Source: Synergistetes bacterium HGW-Synergistetes-1 (GTDB lineage: Bacteria > Synergistota > Synergistia > Synergistales > Synergistaceae). From it: 64,000 nt of DNA. Both the position numbers and the translations under genes were made by a program. The notes beneath the pieces are model-generated. The model did no database searches. It saw only the letters and a list, made by a program, of their open reading frames with translations, and was not told the DNA's origin. The stretch is taken from positions 232,786-296,785 of the forward strand of contig PGXO01000005.1 of NCBI GenBank assembly GCA_002839185.1. Reading direction: 5' to 3'. Each line of letters opens with the position of its first letter. Within the stretch, counting starts at the first letter, position 1. Positions 45,695 to 55,009 of this stretch are shown piece after piece.

Positions 45695-47326
45695 TTGAAA
45701 TTAATAATTCATGGAGCAGCTGGAGAGGTAACAGGATCAAACTATATGATCGAAACCGGTTCATACAAAGTCCTTGTGGACTGCGGTTTTCACCAGGGGC
45801 AGGACGAGGAGAAGCATGAGGGAGAATCTTTTTCATTTGACCCTGCTTCAGTCGACGCGCTGCTTCTCACTCACGCACACATCGACCACAGCGGAAGGAT
45901 ACCCCTGCTCGTAAAGGAAGGCTTTAAGGGAAAGATCTTCTGCACATTCGCAACATCGGAGCTCGTTGAAATACTTTGGAGGGATTCAGCCAGACTTATG
46001 GGAGAAGAGGCTGAATGGAGGACAAGAAAGAATTCAAGAAAAGGCCTGCCTGCAGTAGAGCCCCTATACACTGAAAAAGAGGTGGAGGATTCCCTTGGAT
46101 TGCGTTCACCTATCCCTTATGACGAAGAAATTGAGATCATGAACGGACTTAAGGTCCGCTTCCGCGAAGCAGGACACATTCTCGGAAGTTCGATAATCGA
46201 AACATGGGTATCAGAAAACAACGGAGAAAAACCTGTAAAAGTAGTCTTTTCCGGGGACCTTGGCCCATTTGAAGGTGTTATAGAAAATCCACCGACTTTT
46301 ATTGAAGATGCAGATTTCGTGCTGATAGAATCAACTTACGGGGACAGGCTTCATAAATCTCTCGAAGACACAAGGACAGAATTTGAAGAAGCTCTCAAGG
46401 AAGCTCTCAAAACAAGCGCAAAGGTACTTGTTCCTACATTTGTAGTAGACAGGGCTCAGAGGGTACTTTACGAATTTGACCGTTTCCAGAAAAAATATCC
46501 TGATCTCAAGATGCCGAAGATCTATCTTGATTCACCGATGGGAATAAAGGTAACTGAGATCTATGGCAAATATATTCCCCTTCTTTCAGATGACCTTAAA
46601 GAAATGTTCCGGAAAGGGGATGACCCGTTCGAACCGGAGAACTTCCAGTTCTCACGGTCAGCAGATGAATCGAGAGCAATAAATGAAGAAAAGAGCGGGA
46701 TCATACTTGCCGGAAGCGGAATGTGTTCAGGGGGAAGGATAATGCATCATCTCAAACATAACCTCTACAAGCACGATACCCATGTTCTGTTTGTTGGATA
46801 TCAGGCCAATGGGACACTCGGACGCAGGCTCGTTGACGGGGCAAAAGAGATAAGGATCGCTGGAGAAGATGTATCTGTAAAAGCCCAGCTCCACACTCTT
46901 AACGGTTTTTCGGCTCATGCGGACAGGAACGAACTTCTCGAATGGGCAGGTAATTTCCCTAAAAAGACAAGATTCATCGTCGTTCACGGCGAACCAAAAT
47001 CAGCCCAGGCCCTGGCTATGGGACTTAACGACAAAGGTTATGCAGCTCAGGTTCCGGCTCTTAATGACACAATAGACCTGCTCGCTCCTGCGGAAGAAAA
47101 AGCCGTTAAGATGCCTGTAATATCACAGAGAATAATTGACAGGCTGGAACTAAGTCCTCAGGATATAATCCAATTGCTGGCCGCAATTACGCACAAAGCT
47201 GACGAGATGCAGAGACAGACAATAGAAGCCAAAGACTACGCCCAAATAATGCCTCTGCTGGTTTCTGCTAAGACCTTGCTGGAAACAGCTGCATCCTTGG
47301 GAGAAAATATTAAAAAATCTGTGTGA
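45695..47326 (+). CDS. Metallo-beta-lactamase / beta-CASP RNase-like hydrolase
   Basis: About 543 residues. The MBL zinc motif LLTHAHIDHSGRIP, FREAGHILGSSIIE, and VVFSGDLGPF are followed by a beta-CASP domain (VLVPTFVVDRAQRVL; IYLDSPMGIKVTEIY; IILAGSGMCSGGRIMHHL) and a C-terminal zinc His in FIVVHGEPKSAQAL. This is the YSH1/CPSF-like RNA-processing family; many bacterial members are uncharacterised. I chose TTG 45695 (AAGGG upstream, and KLIIHGAAGEVTGS is the usual N-terminus); ATG 45659 lacks a ribosome-binding site. Confidence 0.92.
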   Translation: MKLIIHGAAGEVTGSNYMIETGSYKVLVDCGFHQGQDEEKHEGESFSFDPASVDALLLTHAHIDHSGRIPLLVKEGFKGKIFCTFATSELVEILWRDSARLMGEEAEWRTRKNSRKGLPAVEPLYTEKEVEDSLGLRSPIPYDEEIEIMNGLKVRFREAGHILGSSIIETWVSENNGEKPVKVVFSGDLGPFEGVIENPPTFIEDADFVLIESTYGDRLHKSLEDTRTEFEEALKEALKTSAKVLVPTFVVDRAQRVLYEFDRFQKKYPDLKMPKIYLDSPMGIKVTEIYGKYIPLLSDDLKEMFRKGDDPFEPENFQFSRSADESRAINEEKSGIILAGSGMCSGGRIMHHLKHNLYKHDTHVLFVGYQANGTLGRRLVDGAKEIRIAGEDVSVKAQLHTLNGFSAHADRNELLEWAGNFPKKTRFIVVHGEPKSAQALAMGLNDKGYAAQVPALNDTIDLLAPAEEKAVKMPVISQRIIDRLELSPQDIIQLLAAITHKADEMQRQTIEAKDYAQIMPLLVSAKTLLETAASLGENIKKSV

Positions 47327-47332
47327 TCTTTA

Positions 47333-47360
47333 TTGCCTTTGAATTCAATGGGGATATAAT
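47333..47360 (+). promoter_or_regulatory. Candidate sigma-70 promoter
   Basis: TTGCCT (47333-47338), 16-nt spacer, perfect TATAAT (47355-47360), ahead of the membrane-anchored protein gene starting at 47427. Confidence 0.5.
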
Positions 47361-47426
47361 ACCCTGGTTGCAGTGAGAATAATTCTTAGTATCAGATCAA
47401 AATATCACGAAGAGGAGAGAGACCTA

Positions 47427-48977
47427 ATGTCAAAAAGAGTCAAATTAGTTATTTTAATTATCTGTACGGCAGCAGCCGCACTCTTTGGCCTTTTTGCATA
47501 TTTCAGCACAAAAGGTCCGGCAGTCCTGGCATCAAGACTGCCGCTCCCTTCGGCATCAGACCCTTATGTGGTATTTGAGACACCAGAAAACGAATACCCT
47601 CTTTCGATCTCTGCTCTTCTGACCGAAGGCCAATATGCGGTATTCAGGGAAGGATCAGCGGGGAATCGGATCCTTTCCATTGCTAAAACAGCAAAAGAAT
47701 GTGCGGTCCTTATTGAAGACGGTGACGAAGGGATCTTCGACATCTATGCTGTGATGCGCCTGCTTCCTGAGGATATTTCCTCACTGTCGAAGGGAGACCT
47801 TCCCAGGTCCTGGAAAATGATCCTGGGAAACACAGAGGTCAGAAAGAGCGGCGAAAATGGTTCCTGGGAGATAAAGACAACAGATGCTGATACATCCCTC
47901 TACTATTCCACAGAGAGAGAAATTGCCATTATCTCCCATAACAGGGACTCATTCTTTAAGATGCTGGACGTTAGATCAGGCTCTGTGAAAGGGATCCCAA
48001 AAAATTACTGGGGCAAAGAAAAAAAGTCATGGCCTGCCCACATTGAGATCAGTGATGGAGGACTCCTATTTACAGATGACGAGATACAACCTCCTCTGAT
48101 TCTGAAAGCCGCCTGGCGTTCACATGAACCTGACAAAAAAACAGGCAGGATAGGGGAAGCCATATGGAAGATCCAAGGGCTCGACAAAAGGATCTCTCCA
48201 ATTTTTATTAAAGCACTCGAATCAAAGAAATGGGATACCACAAACTGCATCATCCCTGAACCATTTCTCCTGTCAGCTGGAATGAACCTTCCTGAACGAA
48301 AAGGCTCGCCTTCTGACTGGCCTTTTCCTCTCAAAACCATTGGTGAACTTGGTAAGAGCATGGGGCTGAGCGAAAAAAAGATACAGAAGATCCTCTCAGG
48401 AGAGACTATATTTTCAGTCGGGGGGTACAACAAGCTTCTTTGGTTCTCCCTTCCAGGCATATTGGCGGAATTCACAGGCGACAAAGACCTTATGAGAGAA
48501 CTTGTTGATGCGTTCTGGAACAAATTGTTCTTTGGCGCTGAACCCAGACCCATTGATGGCTTTGATTTTGGCGGAACCACCAACGTTCCTTTTTCTGTAG
48601 TAGGTGCCGGCAGGGGAAATGTCGCCATACTCGGACTGCTCTCTCCTGAATCGATCAAAGAGACCGTAAAGCTTGAAAGTTTCATTAAAAATAATGAAGA
48701 AGCCATAGGCTGGATAGTTGCAGATCTTCCAAAAATTGGGGTTGCACTTAGCGATATGACCAAAATGAACTCTTTCATGAATGACTCAGAGGTTGATGAT
48801 GAACAGTATTTCGAGGAAGATACAGACAACATTTTCCAGCCGGATAACACATTCTCGCCTTTTGATCAGGGCATCTCAGACTCTTTTGGAAATGTCCTGA
48901 AGGGAATGGGCAAGACACTCATCGTCTGGGAAACAGCCGAATCGGGAAGAATAAACTGGTACAGGAACTCAAAATAG
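47427..48977 (+). CDS. Membrane-anchored extracytoplasmic protein of unknown function
   Basis: 516 residues from ATG 47427, which follows GAGGAGAG; the longer in-frame start has no ribosome-binding site. One N-terminal TM helix (KLVILIICTAAAALFGLFAY), then a large exported domain with alternating strands and helices. An acidic, low-complexity stretch (DSEVDDEQYFEEDTDNIFQP) comes near the C-terminus. The pattern recalls DUF3352-type periplasmic proteins, but I cannot assign a family. It sits between the beta-CASP gene and tyrS. Confidence 0.65.
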   Translation: MSKRVKLVILIICTAAAALFGLFAYFSTKGPAVLASRLPLPSASDPYVVFETPENEYPLSISALLTEGQYAVFREGSAGNRILSIAKTAKECAVLIEDGDEGIFDIYAVMRLLPEDISSLSKGDLPRSWKMILGNTEVRKSGENGSWEIKTTDADTSLYYSTEREIAIISHNRDSFFKMLDVRSGSVKGIPKNYWGKEKKSWPAHIEISDGGLLFTDDEIQPPLILKAAWRSHEPDKKTGRIGEAIWKIQGLDKRISPIFIKALESKKWDTTNCIIPEPFLLSAGMNLPERKGSPSDWPFPLKTIGELGKSMGLSEKKIQKILSGETIFSVGGYNKLLWFSLPGILAEFTGDKDLMRELVDAFWNKLFFGAEPRPIDGFDFGGTTNVPFSVVGAGRGNVAILGLLSPESIKETVKLESFIKNNEEAIGWIVADLPKIGVALSDMTKMNSFMNDSEVDDEQYFEEDTDNIFQPDNTFSPFDQGISDSFGNVLKGMGKTLIVWETAESGRINWYRNSK

Positions 48978-49038
48978 CAGTGACCTGTTAAAAATTTTAT
49001 GATTTTGATCAGCAATGATAAACCGGAGGGATAACGAA

Positions 49039-50319
49039 ATGTACTGCAATGCGCTTAAAGTTTTGAAGGAACGGGGTTTCGTTGAGTGGAGCAGCCACAA
49101 TGAAGAGCTCGATGAACATTTTTCAAATAATATGGTCACGGGCTATATAGGTTTCGACCCCAGTGCCGACAGCCTCCACGTAGGAAACCTTGTCGCTATA
49201 ATGGGTCTTGCATGGATGCAGCGCCTCGGACATCGCCCCATCGCGCTTGCCGGCGGAGGAACAGGACGGATAGGCGATCCTTCAGGCAAGAGCGCAGAGA
49301 GAAACCTCCTTTCAGAAGAAGTGATAAGCTACAACGTCGGACGGATAGCAAAACAACTGGAACATTTCCTCGATTTCAACTGCGGGCAGAACAGCGCCGT
49401 ACTTGTAAACAACAACGAGTGGCTTAAAAAACTCAATTACATAGAATTCCTGAGGGACATAGGGAAATATTTTTCAGTAAGCTTCCTTGTCAACAGGGAC
49501 TACGTAAGGAGCCGCGTCATTGACCCGGACAAGTCAATAACATATACGGAGCTTTCATACATACTGCTTCAGGCATACGACTTCAACCACATGTACAACG
49601 AGCTGAACTGTACACTGCAGATGGGAGGCAACGACCAGCAGGTCAACATAATCGCAGGCATGGACCTGGCAAGGAAAAAATCCAGCGGCCAGTGCTACGG
49701 CATCACATTCCCACTCCTGCTCAACGCACAGGGACAAAAATTCGGAAAATCAGAGAGCGGAGCCGTCTACCTGTCTCCGCATCGCACAAGCATATACAAG
49801 TTTTACCAGTTCTGGATAAATGTCGATGACAGCGATCTTGAAAAGCTTTATAAACTTTTCACATTCATGGAGCTTGATGAGATAAGTGCCGTCATCGAAG
49901 AGCACAACAAAAATCCTCATTTAAGGTCAGCTCAGAAAAAACTCGCATGGGATCTGACGTGCAGGGTGCATGGAGAAGATGCCGCGAAAAGGGCTAAAGA
50001 CGCAAGCGCCATCCTCTTCGGTGAAATGGACATAAGGGAAGCAGATACAGAACTCCTTGACACACTCTCTGCAGAGATACCTTTTGCAGAAACCGACTCG
50101 ATAATTGGCGGCCCAATGACAGATCTTCTTGTTCTCTCAGGCGGATGTGCCTCAAAGGGTGAGGCGAAACGTAAAATTAAAGAGGGCGGAGTTTACCTTA
50201 ACGGAGTCAAAGTCACAGACGAGTCAAAGCTGATCTCATCCGAAGATCTCCTGAACGGCGGATATGTCCAGTTACGGGTGGGCAAAAAAGATTTCAGGCT
50301 GGTCAAATTCAGAGATTGA
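49039..50319 (+). CDS. tyrS: Tyrosyl-tRNA synthetase
   Basis: About 426 residues. Class I motifs: GYIGFDPSADSLHVGNLVAI (HIGH variant HVGN) and QKFGKSESGAVYLS (KMSKS variant KFGKS). The tyrosine pocket is in YTELSYILLQAYDFNHMYN and CTLQMGGNDQQVNI; a C-terminal S4 domain is visible (GGCASKGEAKRKIKEGGVYL). Start ATG 49039 follows GGAGGG; an upstream ATG at 49015 includes the ribosome-binding site. The upstream gap is only 61 nt, so there is no room for a T-box. Confidence 0.97.
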   Translation: MYCNALKVLKERGFVEWSSHNEELDEHFSNNMVTGYIGFDPSADSLHVGNLVAIMGLAWMQRLGHRPIALAGGGTGRIGDPSGKSAERNLLSEEVISYNVGRIAKQLEHFLDFNCGQNSAVLVNNNEWLKKLNYIEFLRDIGKYFSVSFLVNRDYVRSRVIDPDKSITYTELSYILLQAYDFNHMYNELNCTLQMGGNDQQVNIIAGMDLARKKSSGQCYGITFPLLLNAQGQKFGKSESGAVYLSPHRTSIYKFYQFWINVDDSDLEKLYKLFTFMELDEISAVIEEHNKNPHLRSAQKKLAWDLTCRVHGEDAAKRAKDASAILFGEMDIREADTELLDTLSAEIPFAETDSIIGGPMTDLLVLSGGCASKGEAKRKIKEGGVYLNGVKVTDESKLISSEDLLNGGYVQLRVGKKDFRLVKFRD

Positions 50320-50352
50320 AACACTGCCTTTAAATACATTTTAGGCGCATGC

Positions 50353-50402
50353 AACGCGGGGATCGTCGCTGTCTGAAAAAATAGGACCTTTCCCGCGTTT
50401 TT
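50353..50402 (+). terminator. Possible Rho-independent terminator after tyrS
   Basis: 8-bp stem AACGCGGG/CCCGCGTT (50353-50360 with 50392-50399), followed by TTTT, but with a 31-nt loop. The rest of the 50320-50548 gap shows no gene. Confidence 0.5.
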
Positions 50403-50548
50403 CAGTTTTAAAGGACCTTTTTGACCGCACAGTCAGCATGCCATTTTCTCCTTGTGCCGTAATTTGAACCTGGTAAAACTGAAACAGCTGCCGCTTTAAT
50501 TTTTGCCGGCATCTGAAGTCAGATGATAAATTATTTAGGAGCCTTAAT

Positions 50549-51409
50549 ATGGATCGGAAACTCAGATTTTTTATCCGTTTTGCAAAAATGATAAGACCCG
50601 GATGGAGAGCAAAGGCTCTTTTTTATTTTCTTTTCATCCCTGTCAGGTTTATCGCGCCAAGGAAAAAAGTTGCCCAAAAAAACATCGAACTTGTTTTTCC
50701 GGACAAAACTGATTCCGAAAAAAGGAAAATGCTTGATGGATCTTACAGGAGTATGATATGGACCGGCATCGAAATGCTTTCCTGGCAGAGAGATCCCTCT
50801 CTCGTTGACAAATGGATCGTCGAGATCGAGGGCAGAGAACACATGGACGAGGCCTTTGCCCGTGGCAAAGGAGTTATTGTAGTATCAGCCCACTGCGGGA
50901 ACTGGGAACATGCTGCGGCCTGGCTGGGAAGGAACTGCAAGGGCGTAGGCGTGGTCAGACACTCCGATGACCCGTTTCAGAGGGAATTCATTGATACACT
51001 GAGGCGTAACGGCGGACTGCGGACACTGGGAAAAGACGAGCCAATGACAAGGGCTGTAAGCATACTGAGAAAAAATGAACTTATAGGTCTTGCAGCAGAC
51101 CAGCACGGCGGAGGAGATGGGATCATGGTCCCCTTCTTCGGCCATGAGACCAGCACTTTTCAGGGAGCCGCGGTTTTTGCGTGGATATCAGGAGCCCCCA
51201 TACTGCCATACCAATCCATCAGGATAGAGCCGTTCCGTTTCAGACTGGTGATCGGCCCCCCGATCGAATGGGAGAAGGGCAAGGACCGGGAGGCAACATT
51301 CAAGTCATTGACAGCAAAAGTGAATCTGGAGCTGGAAAAAATAATACACAGGGCGCCTGAACAGTACCTATGGCAGCACAAGCGATTCAAGGAGCACTTT
51401 TCCGGCTAG
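50549..51409 (+). CDS. LpxL/HtrB-family lipid A acyltransferase
   Basis: 286 residues. Acyltransferase HX4E motif in VIVVSAHCGNWEHAAAWLGR, RNGGLRTLGKDEPMTRAVSI, and GLAADQHGGGDGIMVPFFG, with C-terminal PEQYLWQHKRFKEH (the Y/W-W-x-H-x-R-F/W motif). It adds a secondary acyl chain to lipid A at the inner membrane, which implies LPS. A short hydrophobic N-terminus (LFYFLFIPVRFIAPR) anchors it. Start signal TTAGGAG. Convergent with the tautomerase-like gene, overlapping by 4 nt. Confidence 0.92.
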   Translation: MDRKLRFFIRFAKMIRPGWRAKALFYFLFIPVRFIAPRKKVAQKNIELVFPDKTDSEKRKMLDGSYRSMIWTGIEMLSWQRDPSLVDKWIVEIEGREHMDEAFARGKGVIVVSAHCGNWEHAAAWLGRNCKGVGVVRHSDDPFQREFIDTLRRNGGLRTLGKDEPMTRAVSILRKNELIGLAADQHGGGDGIMVPFFGHETSTFQGAAVFAWISGAPILPYQSIRIEPFRFRLVIGPPIEWEKGKDREATFKSLTAKVNLELEKIIHRAPEQYLWQHKRFKEHFSG

Positions 51410-51618
51410 CTTTTCTTTTTGACCTGCGCGTCCGGATTGTCGCAGACCAGGGTCCCTGCAACTGCGAAATTGTCGTTTGCCATTTCGTTGATAATGATGC
51501 GGACTGACGTTTTAGGGACCTCCATGGTCTCACAAAGGGCTTCAGTGACCTTTGTGACCATATCGCGCTTCTGTTCGAGAGTACGGCCTTCTTTGATGTT
51601 TACTATTACGATCGGCAT
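51406..51618 (-). CDS. 4-oxalocrotonate tautomerase family enzyme
   Basis: 70 residues. Begins MPIVIVNIKEGRTLEQKRDM, so after Met removal Pro1 is the catalytic base of this family. KVTEALCETMEVPKTSVRII is the usual helix/strand. The usual Arg11 of 4-oxalocrotonate tautomerase is replaced by the EGRTLEQK context (Arg at position 11 is present). GGAGATGAAAG precedes the ATG. The substrate is open; most family members are isomerases or promiscuous. Confidence 0.93.
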   Translation of the reverse strand: MPIVIVNIKEGRTLEQKRDMVTKVTEALCETMEVPKTSVRIIINEMANDNFAVAGTLVCDNPDAQVKKKS

Positions 51619-51698
51619 GGACTTTCATCTCCTGTACATAATGTTGTTGGTTCTTGCCTGTGAAGCTTATTTTAACCTTCTGCATGAGGGGTGTCCAC

Positions 51699-52484
51699 AT
51701 GGAAGGCATGGAAAGTATCAGCATATTTCTGGGTTTCGCGGCAGGAGCGGTGACAGGCTCTTTCATAAACGCTGCAGCGATGCGCACTGTTGCAGAAAAA
51801 AAATGGTGGGGAAACGAGCGTTCTGTTTGTGATAAATGCGGCAGACAGCTAAGTTCTTTTGACCTAATACCCATAATATCCTACATAGTTCTCCAGGGAC
51901 GCTGCCGGACATGCAAAAGCGTCATACCGCCCAGACACTTCATATCTGAGCTGACCGGAGGGATCATCGGAGCACTTTCTGTCTGGTACTGGGGAATAGG
52001 CACTCCTCTGATCTTCTCTTTCATAGCTCTTTTTTTCATGCTCTTTCATTCTCTTACGGACATTGAAAGCGGCTACATTTACGATTCCTGGGCGATCGCA
52101 ATGGCAGCGATCTCGGTCCTGGCAAGACTGCCGGGAGGACTTCCTGCTTTGATCGACGGAGCAATGGGCGCAGCCCTTGGGTTTGCATTTATTTATGCGA
52201 TAGTTCTTCTCAGCCGCGGTGGGATGGGCATGGGAGATGCAATGATGATGGTCGGTATCGGAGCCCTTATGGGATGGAAACTTACTATTCTCAGCCTTTA
52301 CCTTGGTTTTATGACGAGCGGTGTTATAGTAATACCGCTTCTGATCGCAAAAAAAATCAACAGAAAGGATGCTGTGGCGCTTGGTCCGTACCTTGCAGCA
52401 GGATGCATCCTCGCGATATTTACAGGGAGATGTATTTTCGATTATCTGGGTTTCAGCCTTGGCTGGCCCTGGTCAAATATATGA
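51699..52484 (+). CDS. Prepilin peptidase (type IV leader peptidase, A24)
   Basis: About 261 residues. Two CxxC pairs in the cytoplasmic loop (SVCDKCGRQL and GRCRTCKSVI), aspartyl-protease positions DIESGYIYD and the GxGD-type GMGMGDAMMMVGIG, and about seven TM helices. Cleaves and N-methylates prepilin-like proteins. Start ATG 51699 has AGGGGTG upstream; the upstream in-frame candidates lie in a region with no signal. No pilin genes are adjacent. Confidence 0.93.
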   Translation: MEGMESISIFLGFAAGAVTGSFINAAAMRTVAEKKWWGNERSVCDKCGRQLSSFDLIPIISYIVLQGRCRTCKSVIPPRHFISELTGGIIGALSVWYWGIGTPLIFSFIALFFMLFHSLTDIESGYIYDSWAIAMAAISVLARLPGGLPALIDGAMGAALGFAFIYAIVLLSRGGMGMGDAMMMVGIGALMGWKLTILSLYLGFMTSGVIVIPLLIAKKINRKDAVALGPYLAAGCILAIFTGRCIFDYLGFSLGWPWSNI

Positions 52485-52500
52485 CGGGAGTGTCTGATAA

Positions 52501-53688
52501 ATGATCTTTTCAGAATGTAACATGGATCTTATAAAGCCTTTCAAATTCAGAATGCCGCAGGAAGTGACCTTCGGATCGGGCTATTCACGAACAGCTCCGG
52601 AAAAAGCAGCGCTGCTCGGATCCAAAAGGCCCCTATTCATAACCGGCAGTCACATGGCACAAAGCGAACATCTAACATGGCTTATGGAAAGGTCTTCAGA
52701 ACTGGGCATGTGTCCGGGTCACTGGGACAAGGTCGAACCGGAGCCTCCGGTGGAGCTTCTTGAAGAAGCTGCCGTCTTCATAAGAAATGGTTCTTATGAC
52801 TGTCTGATAGCTTTTGGAGGCGGAAGCTCCATGGATTTTGCAAAGATGGCGGCAGTAATGGCTGAAAATCCCGATATAAAAGTATCAGATATGGTAGGAA
52901 GTGAAAAGATCCCGAGAAAAGGCCTTCCGACAATAATGATACCGACCACCTCTGGAAGCGGATCGGAAGTTTCTGCAGTCGCGGTATTTTCATTCACTGA
53001 CGAGAGGATGAAAAAAGGAATATCAAGCAGGTTCCTTGTTGCCGACATTGCACTTGTTGATCCTGAGCTTACACTTGACCTCCCTCCGCATATCACTGCG
53101 GCGTCAGGCATGGACGCTCTGGTTCACGGAGTGGAATCCTTCCTCTCTCTCGGAACCAATCAATTCACGCAGGACCTTGCTCTCATAGCTATCAGAAATA
53201 TATATTCCAACCTTACAGAATGTGTTCTCAACGGTCAAAACCTCAAGGCAAGGGAAGCACAGTCCTATGGAAGCATGATAGCAGGAATGGCCTTTTCAAT
53301 GTCAGGTACAGCAGGCGTCCACGCCATGGCCTACCCGCTGGGAGGACAGTTTCATGTGCCTCACGGGGAGGCCAACACAGCTCTTCTTAGATGGGTAATG
53401 AAATACAACCTTGAAGGGTGCGAGGAGAAATTCATTCCTATAGCAAAAGCAATGGGAGTCTACGCCGACCGAATGTCTGCCTGTGATGCGGCCAATGCCG
53501 CGCTTAAGGCCATTGTTGAACTTGGCGAGAAGATAGGGGTAAAAACCAGGCTGAGGGAGTTCGGTATACCCAAAGAAGCAGCAGCTGAAATGGCTGAAGC
53601 CGCACTCAAAGAGGTAAGACTGATGTCAAACAACCCCCGTCCGCTTGATTTTGAAGCCGTTAAAAAAATATATGAAAACGCCTGGTAG
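52501..53688 (+). CDS. Iron-containing alcohol dehydrogenase
   Basis: 395 residues. Type III ADH motifs: LIAFGGGSSMDFAKMAAVMA (nucleotide binding), PTIMIPTTSGSGSEVSAVAV, and metal-binding residues in ITAASGMDALVHGVESFLS, GVHAMAYPLGGQFHVPHGEA. Interconverts an alcohol and an aldehyde/ketone with NAD(P)H. ATG 52501 follows GGGAGTG. Could regenerate NAD during fermentation. Substrate unknown. Confidence 0.95.
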   Translation: MIFSECNMDLIKPFKFRMPQEVTFGSGYSRTAPEKAALLGSKRPLFITGSHMAQSEHLTWLMERSSELGMCPGHWDKVEPEPPVELLEEAAVFIRNGSYDCLIAFGGGSSMDFAKMAAVMAENPDIKVSDMVGSEKIPRKGLPTIMIPTTSGSGSEVSAVAVFSFTDERMKKGISSRFLVADIALVDPELTLDLPPHITAASGMDALVHGVESFLSLGTNQFTQDLALIAIRNIYSNLTECVLNGQNLKAREAQSYGSMIAGMAFSMSGTAGVHAMAYPLGGQFHVPHGEANTALLRWVMKYNLEGCEEKFIPIAKAMGVYADRMSACDAANAALKAIVELGEKIGVKTRLREFGIPKEAAAEMAEAALKEVRLMSNNPRPLDFEAVKKIYENAW

Positions 53689-53762
53689 CATGTGAAAAAC
53701 CTGCACCTTTCAGCATCAGACCAAGGAAACCGGAACTGATCCATAAGAAAAAGGAGGCCGCT

Positions 53763-54389
53763 ATGAAGAATATATTTCTTATCATGTTTTTTATTTTACT
53801 CGGAACAATGGCGAACATCTCAGAGGCTGTTAATTTCGACATCATGCTCACTTCTCCTGAAACAGCAGAAGGAAAAAGCGTTCTTCAGGCTATCTCGGAG
53901 AGGTCATCTGCCGCTCAGGCACCATTCACCGGGAAAGAGCCTTCGCTCAAAGAACTCTCTACCCTCGTATGGGCAGCAACCGGCAAAAACAGGGACGGCA
54001 AGGGCTGGACAGTCCCTTTCGCAATGGGATCCGATCCCTACATAAGCCTGTATGTTCTTCTCAAAAGCGGCGCATATCTATATGATCCGGAAAAAAATAT
54101 GCTTAAGCTCCTTTCAGACAAAAATTCCCTGTCTCGAGCCGCCAGCCAGGAATTCATCGGAACAGCGCCATCTATTTTCGTATTTGCGACAAAGGGAAGC
54201 GGTCCGCGCGTAGAGGGATGGGCAGAAACAGCGGTAGGAGCAATGACACAGAATGTCTACCTTGCCGCAGGAGCGTTGGGCATGAAGACCCGTTACGTTC
54301 AGTCATTCAACAGGGAGACATTGATAAACCTGCTGAACATCGGTCCGCTCTCAAGGATAATTGCAATAATGCCTGTAGGTTTCCAATAA
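53763..54389 (+). CDS. Secreted nitroreductase-fold protein (SagB/ThcOx-like)
   Basis: 208 residues. A signal peptide (NIFLIMFFILLGTMANISEA) precedes a nitroreductase-fold domain: LQAISERSSAAQAPFTGKEP, LKELSTLVWAATGKNRDGKG (SagB-like L-x-W-A-x-x-G-x-N), and WAETAVGAMTQNVYLAAGAL. FMN would be needed, so periplasmic location of a flavin enzyme is a slight oddity. No peptide-macrocyclase partner is nearby, so a role in peptide modification is not suggested. AAGGAGG start signal. Confidence 0.85.
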   Translation: MKNIFLIMFFILLGTMANISEAVNFDIMLTSPETAEGKSVLQAISERSSAAQAPFTGKEPSLKELSTLVWAATGKNRDGKGWTVPFAMGSDPYISLYVLLKSGAYLYDPEKNMLKLLSDKNSLSRAASQEFIGTAPSIFVFATKGSGPRVEGWAETAVGAMTQNVYLAAGALGMKTRYVQSFNRETLINLLNIGPLSRIIAIMPVGFQ

Positions 54390-54417
54390 GGTAAATAAAA
54401 CAGGTCAAAAACGAAAT

Positions 54418-54460
54418 AGCCGGTCGGCCCTGTCTTTGGATGCCTAACCGGCTCTTTTTT
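54418..54460. terminator. Rho-independent terminator (bidirectional)
   Basis: Stem AGCCGGT/ACCGGCT (54418-54424 with 54447-54453), 22-nt loop, followed by TTTTTT on the plus strand; it also covers the convergent ybaK gene. Confidence 0.75.
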
Positions 54461-54461
54461 A

Positions 54462-54941
54462 TTATCTTACGATGCCGGCTGTTTTAGCTCCGGTGGCAGC
54501 TATAAGATCGTCAGGCTTCAGTTTAAAGAGAAGCCCTCTCTGCCCTGCATTCACAGTAATAAATTCAAACATGCGCGCGCTTTCATCTATAAAAACAGGA
54601 TATTTCTTTTTTGTCCCCAGTGGAGAACAGCCGCCTCTTACGTACCCTGTAAGAGGCTGGACCTCTTTTAGTGGGACAAGTTCGGTGCTCTTGTTTCCGC
54701 TTGCAGAAGAGAGAGCCTTGAAGTCGAGTTCCCTGCCCGCAGGCAGACAGACCATCATTACACCTGTCTTATCCCCTCTGGCGCAGAGTGTCTTGAAAGT
54801 CTGTTCCTCCGGCACGCCGGTCTTTAATGCCGCATCCTCCGCAGAGAGCGCGCTTTCATCAACCTCGTACCCGATCAGCTCAAACCGTATCTTTGCGTTT
54901 TCCAATATCCTGACTGCGTTAGTCTTTTTTACAGAAGCCAT
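54462..54941 (-). CDS. ybaK: Cys-tRNA(Pro)/aminoacyl-tRNA deacylase, YbaK/EbsC family
   Basis: 159 residues. ARGDKTGVMMVCLPAGRELD, GGCSPLGTKKKYPVFIDESA and the nucleic-acid-like IDESARMFEF are YbaK hallmarks (the GGxSPxG loop and the K in LGTKKK). It clears mischarged Cys-tRNA(Pro). ATG 54941 follows GGGGGTA. Divergent from the RNase HI gene. Confidence 0.92.
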   Translation of the reverse strand: MASVKKTNAVRILENAKIRFELIGYEVDESALSAEDAALKTGVPEEQTFKTLCARGDKTGVMMVCLPAGRELDFKALSSASGNKSTELVPLKEVQPLTGYVRGGCSPLGTKKKYPVFIDESARMFEFITVNAGQRGLLFKLKPDDLIAATGAKTAGIVR

Positions 54942-55009
54942 ATCAATACCCCCAATGCAGTATATAATAGAGTATAGCGCATCTATTTGAGTGTGGAAGA
55001 GGGATATTG

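Noticed and set aside
48005..48850. 281-codon minus-strand frame
   Set aside because: Antisense shadow of the membrane-anchored protein gene: Ser/Pro/Met-rich, no start signal.
48978..49038. Possible T-box leader before tyrS
   Set aside because: Only 61 nt separate the genes, and no AGGGTGG-type antiterminator or terminator is present.
51699..54389. Type IV pilus or peptide-modification gene cluster
   Set aside because: The prepilin peptidase and the SagB-like protein have no pilin, pilus ATPase or precursor-peptide genes next to them.
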